DNA from: Candidatus Brocadiaceae bacterium
GTDB taxonomy: Bacteria > Planctomycetota > Brocadiia > SM23-32
Length of the DNA: 8,184 nt
NCBI GenBank assembly: GCA_003551785.1
Contig: PUNP01000938.1
Span: 1 to 8,184, forward strand
Direction of reading: 5' to 3'
In this document: positions 1 to 6,365 of the stretch, one piece after another
Layout of the letters: every line of letters begins with the position of its first letter
Position numbering within the stretch: the stretch's first letter is position 1
Program-made: the position numbers and the translations under genes
The notes under the pieces: model-generated
Databases searched by the model: none
What the model saw: the letters and a program-made list of their open reading frames with translations, nothing else
What the model was told of the DNA's origin: nothing

Positions 1-1801
1 CGTTCAGCGCGTGAAAGATAATCCGGAGACCGACAGCATCTCCATGGACCCTTCAGACGGCGGAGGGTGGTGTGAGTGCGAGGAATGCAAGGAAATGGGG
101 AGCGTCAGCGACCTTGTAGTGATACTGTCGAACGAAGTGGCGGAAGCGATAAACAATCTCGGTTTCGACGAGGAGAAGTATGTGGGGATTTACGCCTACT
201 CAAGCCACTCTCCCCCGCCCTCCGTCGATGTTCACCGGAACGTAATCGTCAGCCTGGCCACGGCCTTCATCAGAGGTGGATACAGCTTTGAAGAGATGCT
301 TGAAGGATGGGGGGAAAAGGCGGAGCTGCTGGGCATACGTGAATACCACGACGTTAATCTCTGGAGCCGGTGTATGCCGCTTCGCGCCCGTGGGGGAAAT
401 GTAGCGTATCTTGTGGACAATATACCCTATTTTTACGAAGAAGGGGCGCGTTTTATGAATTCGGAGGCCTCGGATTCCTGGGGTGCCAATGGCCTGGGAT
501 ACTACCTGTCAGCCCGTTTTCTCTGGGATGTCGATGAAGTGGATGAGACTGAGGAACTGATTGAGGATTTTGTGCAAAAAGCCTTCGGCGACGCCGCAGA
601 ACCTATGCGGGCTTTTTACCGGTTTATCGCACAGGAACACGACCGGGTGGGAACAAATGATGATCTCCTGGCGCGCATGTACGGTTGGCTGGATGAGGCG
701 TATAACCTGACGGACGATCCGGATGTTCTTACGCGTCTGGATGAACTCGTGCTCTATACGCGCTATGTCGAGCTGAAGTTCAAATACAATGATGCCGGGG
801 GTGGTGATGCGCGACGCAGTGCGGCAAAGCGGCTCTCTCGCCATACCTACAGGATGCGTGAAACAATGCTGGTGCATGTGCGCGGGCTTTGGAGCTGGCT
901 GCGCAGGCGGGGAGTTGAACCCGATGACCCCGGTGCGCTGAAGGTTGGGAGCACAAAAGAAACGGACAGCCCGTGGATGAGCGATGAGCCATTCAGCGAG
1001 GAGGAGATCGCCGGCTACCTCGAAGAGGGGCTTGCTCATTATGATAAAGACAGAATGGATTTCGAGCCGGCTTCTTACAGCGAGGACCTTGTTCCTGCGG
1101 CCGATGCACTTGACTTGCCAGAGGTGAGCAGAGGCGATTTCGGCGCGGGCGGACGGTTCCAACGGTTCCGTGGGCGCCACACGGTGTACACATGGCTCGA
1201 AGAGGATGCAAAGAGCCTGAATTTTGAGGTTACAGGAGGGCTAATCGAGTGGTACAGGGACCGCGGTAACGTGCGTTTCGAGCTTTTTTCGCCGAAGGAG
1301 GTGTTCGTTGAACCGGTAGCTGTGGATGAAAGTGTGCCACCGGACGGAGAAACCTATGAGATAACGCTTGAATCGCCCTATACGGGACTTCATTGGGTTG
1401 AATGGGACGACGGCAGGGACAGTACGCGGGTCAGATGGCCGGACGGTCAGTTCATGACCGTACGTTCCAGTATGGACGATCCGGCTTCGCTGCCAGGTAA
1501 CTCGCGTGTTTATTTCTATGTGCCCAAAGGAACCGAGATGGTGGGTGGGTTTACTTCGGGCAGTGCCAACGAACGTACAAGGGTGCATGACGGTGATGGT
1601 AATGAGGTATTCGTTATGGCCGATGTCGAGGGTGGTGAAGGGTATTTCAATATTCCCGTACCGGAGGGGCAGGATGGAAGCTTGTGGTCTTTCAGGAGGG
1701 GACACGGACGACAGATACTTATGACGGTTCCACCTTACCTGGCACGGAGTGAACGTGAGCTGCTGCTGCCGAAAGAGGTGGTGGAGGCGGACGCTGAATA
1801 A
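1..1801 (+). CDS. DUF4838-family carbohydrate-active protein, 5'-truncated by window edge
   Basis: The reading frame is open from base 2 and ends at TAA 1799-1801. A GTG at 11 could be read as a start, but the frame continues upstream (V-Q-R) and no ribosome site can be seen, so I treat it as the C-terminal ~599 residues of a longer protein. Counting from that GTG, residues 9-26 carry SISMDPSDGGG followed by WCECEEC, the Cys-rich 'D-G-G-x-C-x-C-x-x-C' element I associate with DUF4838. This domain is usually next to alpha-glucuronidase-like or glycoside-hydrolase modules in polysaccharide degraders. A helical section follows (about 150-300, with YYLSARFLWD). The last ~220 residues are rich in Trp, Tyr, Gly and Asp and look like a beta-sandwich, possibly carbohydrate binding. 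The catalytic or secretion-signal end would lie upstream and cannot be judged. Its coding sequence looks richer in GC than the minus-strand genes, and it converges on them, so it is probably functionally unrelated. Family call from memory of the motif; substrate unknown. Confidence 0.72.
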   Translation, partial: VQRVKDNPETDSISMDPSDGGGWCECEECKEMGSVSDLVVILSNEVAEAINNLGFDEEKYVGIYAYSSHSPPPSVDVHRNVIVSLATAFIRGGYSFEEMLEGWGEKAELLGIREYHDVNLWSRCMPLRARGGNVAYLVDNIPYFYEEGARFMNSEASDSWGANGLGYYLSARFLWDVDEVDETEELIEDFVQKAFGDAAEPMRAFYRFIAQEHDRVGTNDDLLARMYGWLDEAYNLTDDPDVLTRLDELVLYTRYVELKFKYNDAGGGDARRSAAKRLSRHTYRMRETMLVHVRGLWSWLRRRGVEPDDPGALKVGSTKETDSPWMSDEPFSEEEIAGYLEEGLAHYDKDRMDFEPASYSEDLVPAADALDLPEVSRGDFGAGGRFQRFRGRHTVYTWLEEDAKSLNFEVTGGLIEWYRDRGNVRFELFSPKEVFVEPVAVDESVPPDGETYEITLESPYTGLHWVEWDDGRDSTRVRWPDGQFMTVRSSMDDPASLPGNSRVYFYVPKGTEMVGGFTSGSANERTRVHDGDGNEVFVMADVEGGEGYFNIPVPEGQDGSLWSFRRGHGRQILMTVPPYLARSERELLLPKEVVEADAE

Positions 1802-1921
1802 TGTTGAACAAAATGAGATGAATGAAAAAATAGGAGCATACGTGTAACTACTTGATAAAAAAGTGGAATGAACCACTAAGGGGCTTGGCCGAAAAGGTTC
1901 AAGATGAGAAGTATAGTAACA

Positions 1922-1988
1922 CAAGATGCCTTTCATAGTATAGCACGCATCCCTGCGTGCGCTCTGGACAGGCAAGATGCCTGTCATA
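1922..1988. repeat. Dispersed-repeat cassette: near-direct repeat plus two hairpins
   Basis: CAAGATGCCTTTCATA (1922-1937) recurs as CAAGATGCCTGTCATA (1973-1988), with one mismatch in 16. Between and within the copies are two perfect inverted repeats. GCACGCA (1943-1949) pairs with TGCGTGC (1954-1960) across a 4-nt loop, and GACAGGCA (1967-1974) pairs with TGCCTGTC (1978-1985) across a 3-nt loop. Read on the minus strand it gives peptide words such as TGILPV, RRDACYT and MKGIL. From memory, such words appear in spurious ORFs of Planctomycetota, Lentisphaerota and Kiritimatiellota genomes, which suggests a genome-wide intergenic repeat family. Confidence 0.7.
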
Positions 1989-2040
1989 CATTACGCCTGC
2001 ACCTTTTGCACCTTTTCGGCCACGTCCCGAGGCTGCCGTA

Positions 2041-2087
2041 CTTTGCCCCGTTCGGGGCAAGGTCTTTGTTTTCGCCCCAACGGGGTT
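2041..2087. repeat. Pair of C4/G4 hairpins, possible transcription end
   Basis: TTGCCCCG (2043-2050) pairs perfectly with CGGGGCAA (2053-2060) across a 2-nt loop, extended by C2041/G2062 and a T-G wobble. A second, shorter hairpin CCCC (2075-2078) / GGGG (2082-2085) follows 15 nt later with a related core in the opposite sense. On the plus strand the first stem is followed by GGTCTTTGTTTT, a weak T-rich tail, so it could end transcription from the DUF4838 gene. On the minus strand no T-run follows. It could equally be a second dispersed repeat unit. Confidence 0.55.
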
Positions 2088-2116
2088 CACGGAATAGTAA
2101 CCCTGGAGGTATTATC

Positions 2117-3118
2117 TCATGATTGCCCGGCTTCTGATTCCCCGGCTTCTCCCAGCGTCTGGGAGATCATGCGCAGAAGGATTTTTTTGGAAAGCGAGCC
2201 TTTATATTCATTATTACCGCCGTATACGGGCAAACGGCTCTTAGCACTCTTTTTAAAAGTGTCAAGTGCCTCGACAAGGGAGTTCCTGCATTTTAAAGAG
2301 TAGTCACGCAGCGTTTCCTTATCTGCTTTCATAGTAGAATCATCAACCATCTCCATCGCATCTTCAACTTTCCTGGTGAGCAGCGAGAGCTGGAAGCGGT
2401 GCTGGCCAAGGAATCTGTCCACGAATTCATTAGCCGGGTTCTCAACCAATTCGGTCGGTGTCGCAAGTTGCTGCAGCTTCCCATCATCCATAAGGGCTAT
2501 TCTGTCTCCCATCTTCACAGCCTCAAAAATATCATGGGTAACAAAGATAATTGTTTTCTCAATCTGAGTCTCCAGGTCGAGAAACTCTTCCTGCAAGACT
2601 TCGCGCGTAATGGGGTCAAGAGCGCCAAAAGGTTCATCCATCAGTATCAGCGGCGGGTCGGCGGCCAGACAGCGCGCGACGCCGATGCGCTGGCGCTGTC
2701 CTCCGCTCAACTGGACCGGGAAGCGACCGTAGAAATCCTCGGCGGGCAGCCCCACCATATCGAGCAATTGCTCCACTCGACTGCTGACTCTATTATCATC
2801 CCAATTAAGCAGGCGGGGCACGACGGCAATATTCTCCCCGACTGTCATGTGCGGAAACAGACCAATGTGCTGGATGGCGTAGCCGATATTGCGGCGCAGT
2901 TCGATGGGGTCCGTATCCATGATGTCTTCATCTTCGATAAGGATTTGCCCATCCGTGGGTTCTATCAGGCGATTGACCATTTTGAGCGTCGTTGTTTTTC
3001 CGCAACCGCTGGTTCCCAGTAAGACCATGAGTTCGCCTTCCTGAACCTCCATAGAGAGGTCTTTTACTGCCTCTACGCCGCCTTGATATATTTTACTGAC
3101 GTTGTTGAATGTGATCAT
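2117..3118 (-). CDS. ABC transporter ATP-binding protein, OpuCA/ProV (quaternary amine) type
   Basis: This 333-residue ATPase would power import of glycine betaine, choline, carnitine or a related compound at the inner face of the membrane. Visible motifs: Walker A GTSGCGKT (35-42), Q-loop Q83 in YAIQHIGLFPHMTV, signature LSGGQ (137-141), Walker B LILMDEP (157-163) and H-loop H195. The 'KMVNRLIEPT' and 'IQHIGLFPHMT' stretches and the 'NEFVDRFLG' end of the core are typical of the OpuCA/ProV subfamily. Family members usually carry paired CBS domains at the C-terminus; here residues ~240-333 are a hydrophilic, helix-like tail that I do not recognise as CBS. The ATG overlaps the TGA of the upstream methyltransferase (ATGA, 3118-3115), and no Shine-Dalgarno is seen in the ~20 nt before it, so translation is probably coupled. 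No permease or substrate-binding gene follows; the next gene is convergent. The transported compound is inferred from subfamily only. Confidence 0.9.
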   Translation of the reverse strand: MITFNNVSKIYQGGVEAVKDLSMEVQEGELMVLLGTSGCGKTTTLKMVNRLIEPTDGQILIEDEDIMDTDPIELRRNIGYAIQHIGLFPHMTVGENIAVVPRLLNWDDNRVSSRVEQLLDMVGLPAEDFYGRFPVQLSGGQRQRIGVARCLAADPPLILMDEPFGALDPITREVLQEEFLDLETQIEKTIIFVTHDIFEAVKMGDRIALMDDGKLQQLATPTELVENPANEFVDRFLGQHRFQLSLLTRKVEDAMEMVDDSTMKADKETLRDYSLKCRNSLVEALDTFKKSAKSRLPVYGGNNEYKGSLSKKILLRMISQTLGEAGESEAGQS

Positions 3119-4416
3119 TTTGAATTTGATTTATCAATTTCGAAAACGCCTACTAATCCATGCGAGCATCCTTGCCCGTCCTGCAGATGTGCCACCAGAT
3201 TACGCAATGCATATCCGAGTTGGGGCTCAATGATATTTTCCCGCGGCAGGCCGGTTTCAATCCAGCCAACATTCTCGATGATAGTCTTTAATCGCAGCAT
3301 GAGGTCTTTGAGCACCTCCGGATAGGATGCCGGGATTTCCGGAATATCCCCCATATATCGGCGTTTATCCTCATCATATGCCTGCATCAGCTGGTCGGTG
3401 AAATTGACTAATCGGTTCCAGCACATCTGAACGTGGTTGAAATAGCTGTTAAGGAAATCGAACCCTTTTTTGGGCATGTAATTAATCATCAACGACTCGA
3501 GGTTGGTTCTCACCCCGCTTTCATGCAGCGAATTGACGGCCTTTCGGATAGGTTGGGCGTATTGATTGTAATCCGCTGTATCCATGTGTCTACCGGTAAA
3601 AGCGGAACGGTCAAACCACCGCAGTGTTTTTATTTCCACACCGGATCGTTGTGATGCTTCATCGACAAGTTTTTCGGCTTCACCACGCGACATAAGGCGA
3701 AGCGTAAGATGCTGAAGCTCGTCTCGCCTGCGCTCCCTCTCCTCTTTTTCGTAAATATAGGATACAACGTAATCCATATTCTTCAGTTCTTCAAGTTCAT
3801 TAGTCCACAGCGATTGCCATTCATAAGACCATCTTCCGAGCCAATCGCAGGTGACTATGCTGTAATCCGTTGTGTTTTCCGCAATCTCCACCATCATCTG
3901 GACAAAAGTTTCATCGTCGTTATGATGCGAACAGGTGCCGAACGAGGTGAAATAAAGGTCAAAATTCTCTTCTGTGTCGAGATCAAGCCCGTTGCAGAAA
4001 TCCCCGGTATCGAAAGTCATTTTGGGGTTATAGCCATAAATGGCCGCAGCCTGGTCAAGCAGGTCCTGATTGAGGTCAACGCCTTTATAACGTCCTAAAA
4101 CTTCTGGTGATATCAAATTGATTTCGATTTGATGCAGATTCGGGTCCTGCTGTCTGACCCCTTTAAGCAATTCATAGCCGTCGGCACTGCCGCAGCCCAA
4201 ATCCAGAATGCGCAGCCGTTCCATACGGTCTTGCTGATGCCGGATCAGTTTTTCCAGGTAAGGGCGCAGGTTGACCCGGGTAATTTCATCTTCCCAATAG
4301 CGTCTAACATTATCATATTTGCCGGTCAGACCTGATTTTTTATCATACAAGCCGCTTTGAACGGCCTCAGAATAGGCTCCCATCTGTTCTTCCGTTGAAT
4401 TTCTTTCTTGTTCCAT
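3115..4416 (-). CDS. Class I SAM-dependent methyltransferase with unrecognised C-terminal domain
   Basis: 433 residues, stop TGA, start ATG at 4416 preceded by GGAG (4428-4425) at an 8-nt spacing. The Rossmann methyltransferase core is seen in LRILDLGCGSADG (motif I, ~68-80), an acidic residue in KGVDLNQD (D114) and TFDTGDF (~134-140) for adenine contact, then FDLYFTSFGTCSHHND (~152-167) where motif IV would lie. Between motifs I and II there is an additional stretch, about 91-109, containing LISPEVLG. The final ~170 residues (from about 260) are rich in aromatic and charged residues, predicted helical, and match no family I can name. No signal peptide or membrane segment is visible, so it should be cytosolic. 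It is tightly coupled to the quaternary-amine ATPase gene downstream, which suggests a small-molecule substrate connected with that transporter. This is inference: it could also modify a protein or RNA. Confidence 0.8.
   Translation of the reverse strand: MEQERNSTEEQMGAYSEAVQSGLYDKKSGLTGKYDNVRRYWEDEITRVNLRPYLEKLIRHQQDRMERLRILDLGCGSADGYELLKGVRQQDPNLHQIEINLISPEVLGRYKGVDLNQDLLDQAAAIYGYNPKMTFDTGDFCNGLDLDTEENFDLYFTSFGTCSHHNDDETFVQMMVEIAENTTDYSIVTCDWLGRWSYEWQSLWTNELEELKNMDYVVSYIYEKEERERRRDELQHLTLRLMSRGEAEKLVDEASQRSGVEIKTLRWFDRSAFTGRHMDTADYNQYAQPIRKAVNSLHESGVRTNLESLMINYMPKKGFDFLNSYFNHVQMCWNRLVNFTDQLMQAYDEDKRRYMGDIPEIPASYPEVLKDLMLRLKTIIENVGWIETGLPRENIIEPQLGYALRNLVAHLQDGQGCSHGLVGVFEIDKSNSK
3119..3140 (-). 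promoter_or_regulatory. Missing ribosome site ahead of the ABC ATPase: coupled start
   Basis: The bases before ATG 3118 on the minus strand read as an AT-rich stretch ending in CAAATTCAAA, with no GGAG-like element. The stop codon of the upstream gene shares bases with this ATG. Ribosomes ending the methyltransferase probably restart on the ATPase, giving linked amounts of both proteins. Confidence 0.55.
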
Positions 4417-4461
4417 ATTTTTTGCTCCAGATATTACGTTAGGTCCTTCTTAAAAGTACTC

Positions 4462-4485
4462 ACATCGACATTTTTTTGTCGATGT
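4462..4485. repeat. Perfect 9-bp inverted repeat in the methyltransferase leader
   Basis: ACATCGACA (4462-4470) and TGTCGATGT (4477-4485) are perfect complements around a loop of six T (six A on the minus strand). It lies 45 nt before the methyltransferase ATG. On the minus strand it is followed by GAGTACTTTTAAG, only a weak T-run, so it is not a clear terminator. It may be an operator, an mRNA leader hairpin or part of the end of the mttB-like transcript. Confidence 0.6.
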
Positions 4486-4508
4486 ACGAAAAAAAATATC
4501 CAAGTGAT

Positions 4509-4575
4509 GAAAATTCCAAATTCAAAATGACAAGTTCCAAATAAATCTCAAATTACAATTTCAAAATTCCAAACC
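4509..4575. repeat. Degenerate TTCCAAA/TTCAAAA tandem-like repeat
   Basis: TTCCAAA occurs at 4514, 4535 and 4567, and TTCAAAA at 4521 and 4560, separated by similar AT-rich spacers. I recall arrays of this kind (translating as runs such as W-N-L-E-F-G-I) from the intergenic DNA of Planctomycetota and other environmental anaerobes. That comparison is from memory; the repetition itself is visible. Confidence 0.5.
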
Positions 4576-4713
4576 GCAGATTTCGAGCTTTTAGCGCAAA
4601 ATCGAGCTAATGTCCGCACAATAAGGGCTCAGTATCGTCAAAATGATGCTCATTTGTTTTTGAGAGGTTTCAGAATCCCATAAACGAATAACGAATTTTC
4701 CGTCTTGTCCGGG

Positions 4714-6192
4714 TTATGCAAGTGTTTCATCAAGTATGCCGGGCACATGCTCCTTAAGTTCCAACTTAATAGCATCCGGCAGGGGGTTTCTTGGTTTTTC
4801 CAATATTTCATTGTATTTTTCATGTGCGGCAAGCAGCGCACCACCTTCATCATTTTCAAGTGGATAGCAGACGTAAACGTCATCCTTGGTCGGCATAGGA
4901 AGGTGGTACATATACGTTCTGTGGCTGGTCTGCATCACTTCGCGTACCATACTCAACACATCTTCACGCCCTTTCTGATCCACTTTCGGTTCGGACAGAG
5001 TGTATTTCACCATACCGATGTGCGCATCATCCAGAATCGCCTGTTCCGGACAGAACATGCTTGTTCGGTCGAGGAGCCCGAAAGCGTAATGCACGTATTG
5101 GGCGCCGCTTCTGGGCACCGACATGAGAGTCAGCATTTTCTCAGCAGTCGTTTGTATTCCAGGACGATCATTGTCGCCGACATTAGCCGTCGAGTAGGAA
5201 GGGACGCCGTAATAACGCGCCATCTGTGCGCAGCTTATATTATAATGGTTGAATTCGGGTGCTCCATACATGTCTTCCAGGGTATCCAAACGGCTCCGCA
5301 CCGGCACACTTCCATAGAGGACGGGCGTTTCCGGTGAAGTGAGCTGTGTAATAGTGATACCGGCGAGAATTTCGGCATTAATTTGCGCGACCATCCCGAA
5401 TTCATCGAATGGGGCCGTTGTGCCGGCCATCGGTGAACTCGAAATAACAACGGGCATGCGACGTTTAGCAATCGCCATCAGTTTATCAGCAGTATCTTCT
5501 ACGACCTGCAAGGGACTTTTGATTACGCATGTAATAAAGGATATGATAGGATTATCTTCCAGTTCTTTTTCACCGCCGGCAATAATTTCAGCCATCTTCA
5601 TGACGTCATCCAAAGCGTCCAATCTGGTCAGCCCTGCCTGCACGTGCTTGGTAATATTGTTAAGGCTGGCGAGCAGTTTATTTACATCTTTATTGTCCGT
5701 GGTGACCGACTCGTCCTGAATATTGACGCAGCGTATAAAAGAATCAAGATTCGGCAGGTTGTCGGCAAGGTGGGCGGCGTTGCGAAGCCGCTCGATGCTC
5801 CCGTTACGGCGATTGAAGGTTGGATTGCCGTTACCATCGAATCCGACTTCAAGCCAGATATTTGTTTCCGAACCGCTGACAAACCTGACCCGTGGCTCAG
5901 CGGCGTCAAGGATCAAACGGTTGTCCGGATCCCGGGCGCCAAGAACGACTTTTGACGGAGCAGTTTCCACCGCTTTTTCCACTATTTTTGGGTCAAGGCG
6001 TACCCGAACCGCATCTTCGGTCTCTTCAATATCGGCTCCGGCATTTTTATATAATTCGGTAACCTTCGGGTTATAGCATAGCAAACCCGGGTCCTGCAGC
6101 AATTCCTTCGATGTAGAATCTATCAGGTCAAGTTGTTTATCCGATAACCTTTTATGTGGTTTTTGCACTAACACACCTTCACGTTGTTTCAT
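4714..6192 (-). CDS. MttB-superfamily (COG5598) methyltransferase, divergent, no pyrrolysine
   Basis: 492 residues with ATG at 6192, chosen because GGAG (6204-6201) sits 8 nt before it; an in-frame ATG at 6231 would add 13 residues but overlaps a likely promoter. Superfamily members form TIM barrels that pass a methyl group from a methylated amine to a cobalamin protein. Hallmarks: NNITKHVQAGL (~177-187), NPIISFITCVIKSPL (~214-228), PVVISSSPMAGTTAPF (~247-262) and EILAGITITQL (~274-284). Length fits the usual ~470-500. The frame has no internal TAG, so it is not the pyrrolysine-type trimethylamine enzyme; the better models are MtgB/MtpB/MtcB-like betaine enzymes. The last ~160 residues depart strongly from the neighbouring paralogue: LTVSYEKLVIDNE there corresponds to SMFCPEQAILDDA here, and the EPHTVKYMRDEFF block is missing. 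Substrate is unknown, and the reaction could differ from demethylation. It is probably transcribed from its own promoter in the gap upstream. Confidence 0.85.
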   Translation of the reverse strand: MKQREGVLVQKPHKRLSDKQLDLIDSTSKELLQDPGLLCYNPKVTELYKNAGADIEETEDAVRVRLDPKIVEKAVETAPSKVVLGARDPDNRLILDAAEPRVRFVSGSETNIWLEVGFDGNGNPTFNRRNGSIERLRNAAHLADNLPNLDSFIRCVNIQDESVTTDNKDVNKLLASLNNITKHVQAGLTRLDALDDVMKMAEIIAGGEKELEDNPIISFITCVIKSPLQVVEDTADKLMAIAKRRMPVVISSSPMAGTTAPFDEFGMVAQINAEILAGITITQLTSPETPVLYGSVPVRSRLDTLEDMYGAPEFNHYNISCAQMARYYGVPSYSTANVGDNDRPGIQTTAEKMLTLMSVPRSGAQYVHYAFGLLDRTSMFCPEQAILDDAHIGMVKYTLSEPKVDQKGREDVLSMVREVMQTSHRTYMYHLPMPTKDDVYVCYPLENDEGGALLAAHEKYNEILEKPRNPLPDAIKLELKEHVPGILDETLA

Positions 6193-6230
6193 AATTAAAT
6201 CTCCAAAAAATGTTAATTTCCGGTTGAGCA

Positions 6231-6258
6231 AGTATATGTATTCCTATGTCAATTCAAA
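6231..6258 (-). promoter_or_regulatory. Candidate sigma-70-like promoter of the mttB-like gene
   Basis: On the minus strand TTTGAA (6258-6253) and TATACT (6236-6231) are 16 nt apart. The -10 matches the consensus TATAAT at 5 of 6 bases; the -35 matches only 3 of 6. Transcription would start near 6224, giving a leader of about 30 nt with the GGAG site at 6204-6201. An alternative -35 TTGACA lies closer, but its 10-nt spacing to TATACT is too short. Confidence 0.35.
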
Positions 6259-6276
6259 GACAATACTTTGAATTGA
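6249..6276. promoter_or_regulatory. 11-bp perfect palindrome, likely operator
   Basis: TCAATTCAAAG (6249-6259) and CTTTGAATTGA (6266-6276) are perfect complements around ACAATA. One arm covers the candidate -35 of the mttB-like promoter, as expected for the site of a dimeric repressor or activator. On the minus strand it is followed by CATAGGAATAC, with no T-run, so it is a poor intrinsic terminator. No regulator gene is present in the window. Confidence 0.5.
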
Positions 6277-6365
6277 GTAATGCCTTACGACACTGATTCC
6301 CAGAACTCAGAATTCACAGACAGGAATGACTGTGTCACATCAATCTCGACAATATACCGATGGAT

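Larger units (their letters stand above)
1802..2116. other. Convergent intergenic gap filled with repeats
   Basis: This 315-bp stretch lies between the 3' ends of the DUF4838 gene and the ABC ATPase gene. I see no convincing gene in it. The first ~110 bases are A-rich, with one weak hairpin (AGTGG 1862-1866 / CCACT 1873-1877). From 1922 to 2087 it holds four inverted repeats and one direct repeat, listed separately. No classical stem followed by a run of T is present for either gene. Confidence 0.7.
4417..4713. other. 297-bp AT-rich intergenic region upstream of the SAM methyltransferase
   Basis: No gene is supported here. It contains a ribosome site (GGAG, 4428-4425), a 9-bp hairpin (4462-4485) and a degenerate TTCCAAA-type repeat (4509-4575). 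A short direct repeat TCGAGCT lies further toward the upstream mttB-like gene. It presumably carries the end of the mttB-like transcript and a promoter for the methyltransferase-ATPase pair, but I find no good -35/-10 pair. The length argues against simple co-transcription with tight coupling. Confidence 0.6.
6193..6365. other. Intergenic region between SDR and mttB-like gene
   Basis: A 173-bp gap that holds the GGAG ribosome site of the mttB-like gene, a candidate promoter and an 11-bp palindrome (listed separately). A weak hairpin near 6315-6345 (CACAG / CTGTG around ACAGGAATGA) lies just after the SDR stop on the minus strand. It lacks a T-run and is not a convincing terminator. Confidence 0.6.

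Noticed and set aside
509..1180. 223-codon minus-strand reading frame
   Set aside because: Antisense to the DUF4838 gene; composition is that of a shadow frame, and no start context supports it.
1862..1877. Terminator of the DUF4838 gene (AGTGG/CCACT)
   Set aside because: Five-base stem, not followed by T; too weak to call.
1241..1987. 248-codon minus-strand reading frame across the end of the DUF4838 gene and the repeat cassette
   Set aside because: Mostly a shadow of the plus-strand gene; its N-terminus is simply the translated repeat (TGILPV...), a familiar source of false proteins.
1922..2087. CRISPR array
   Set aside because: The repeats are few, palindromic and not regularly spaced, and no cas gene is nearby.
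2119..2244. Short plus-strand ORF starting ATG at 2119 behind a GGAGG-like sequence (2104-2108)
   Set aside because: Only ~41 codons, mostly antisense to the C-terminus of the ATPase, with no recognisable features; the ribosome-site-like bases are probably chance.
2399..3022. 207-codon plus-strand reading frame
   Set aside because: It lies wholly antisense to the ABC ATPase, whose motifs (Walker A/B, LSGGQ) are unmistakable; the plus-strand translation has no family-like pattern.
4705..5337. 210-codon plus-strand reading frame
   Set aside because: Antisense to the complete MttB homologue; rich in His, Phe and Arg as expected of a reverse-complement shadow.
6310..6345. Terminator after the SDR gene
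   Set aside because: Only a 5-bp stem with a 10-nt loop and no T-run on the minus strand.
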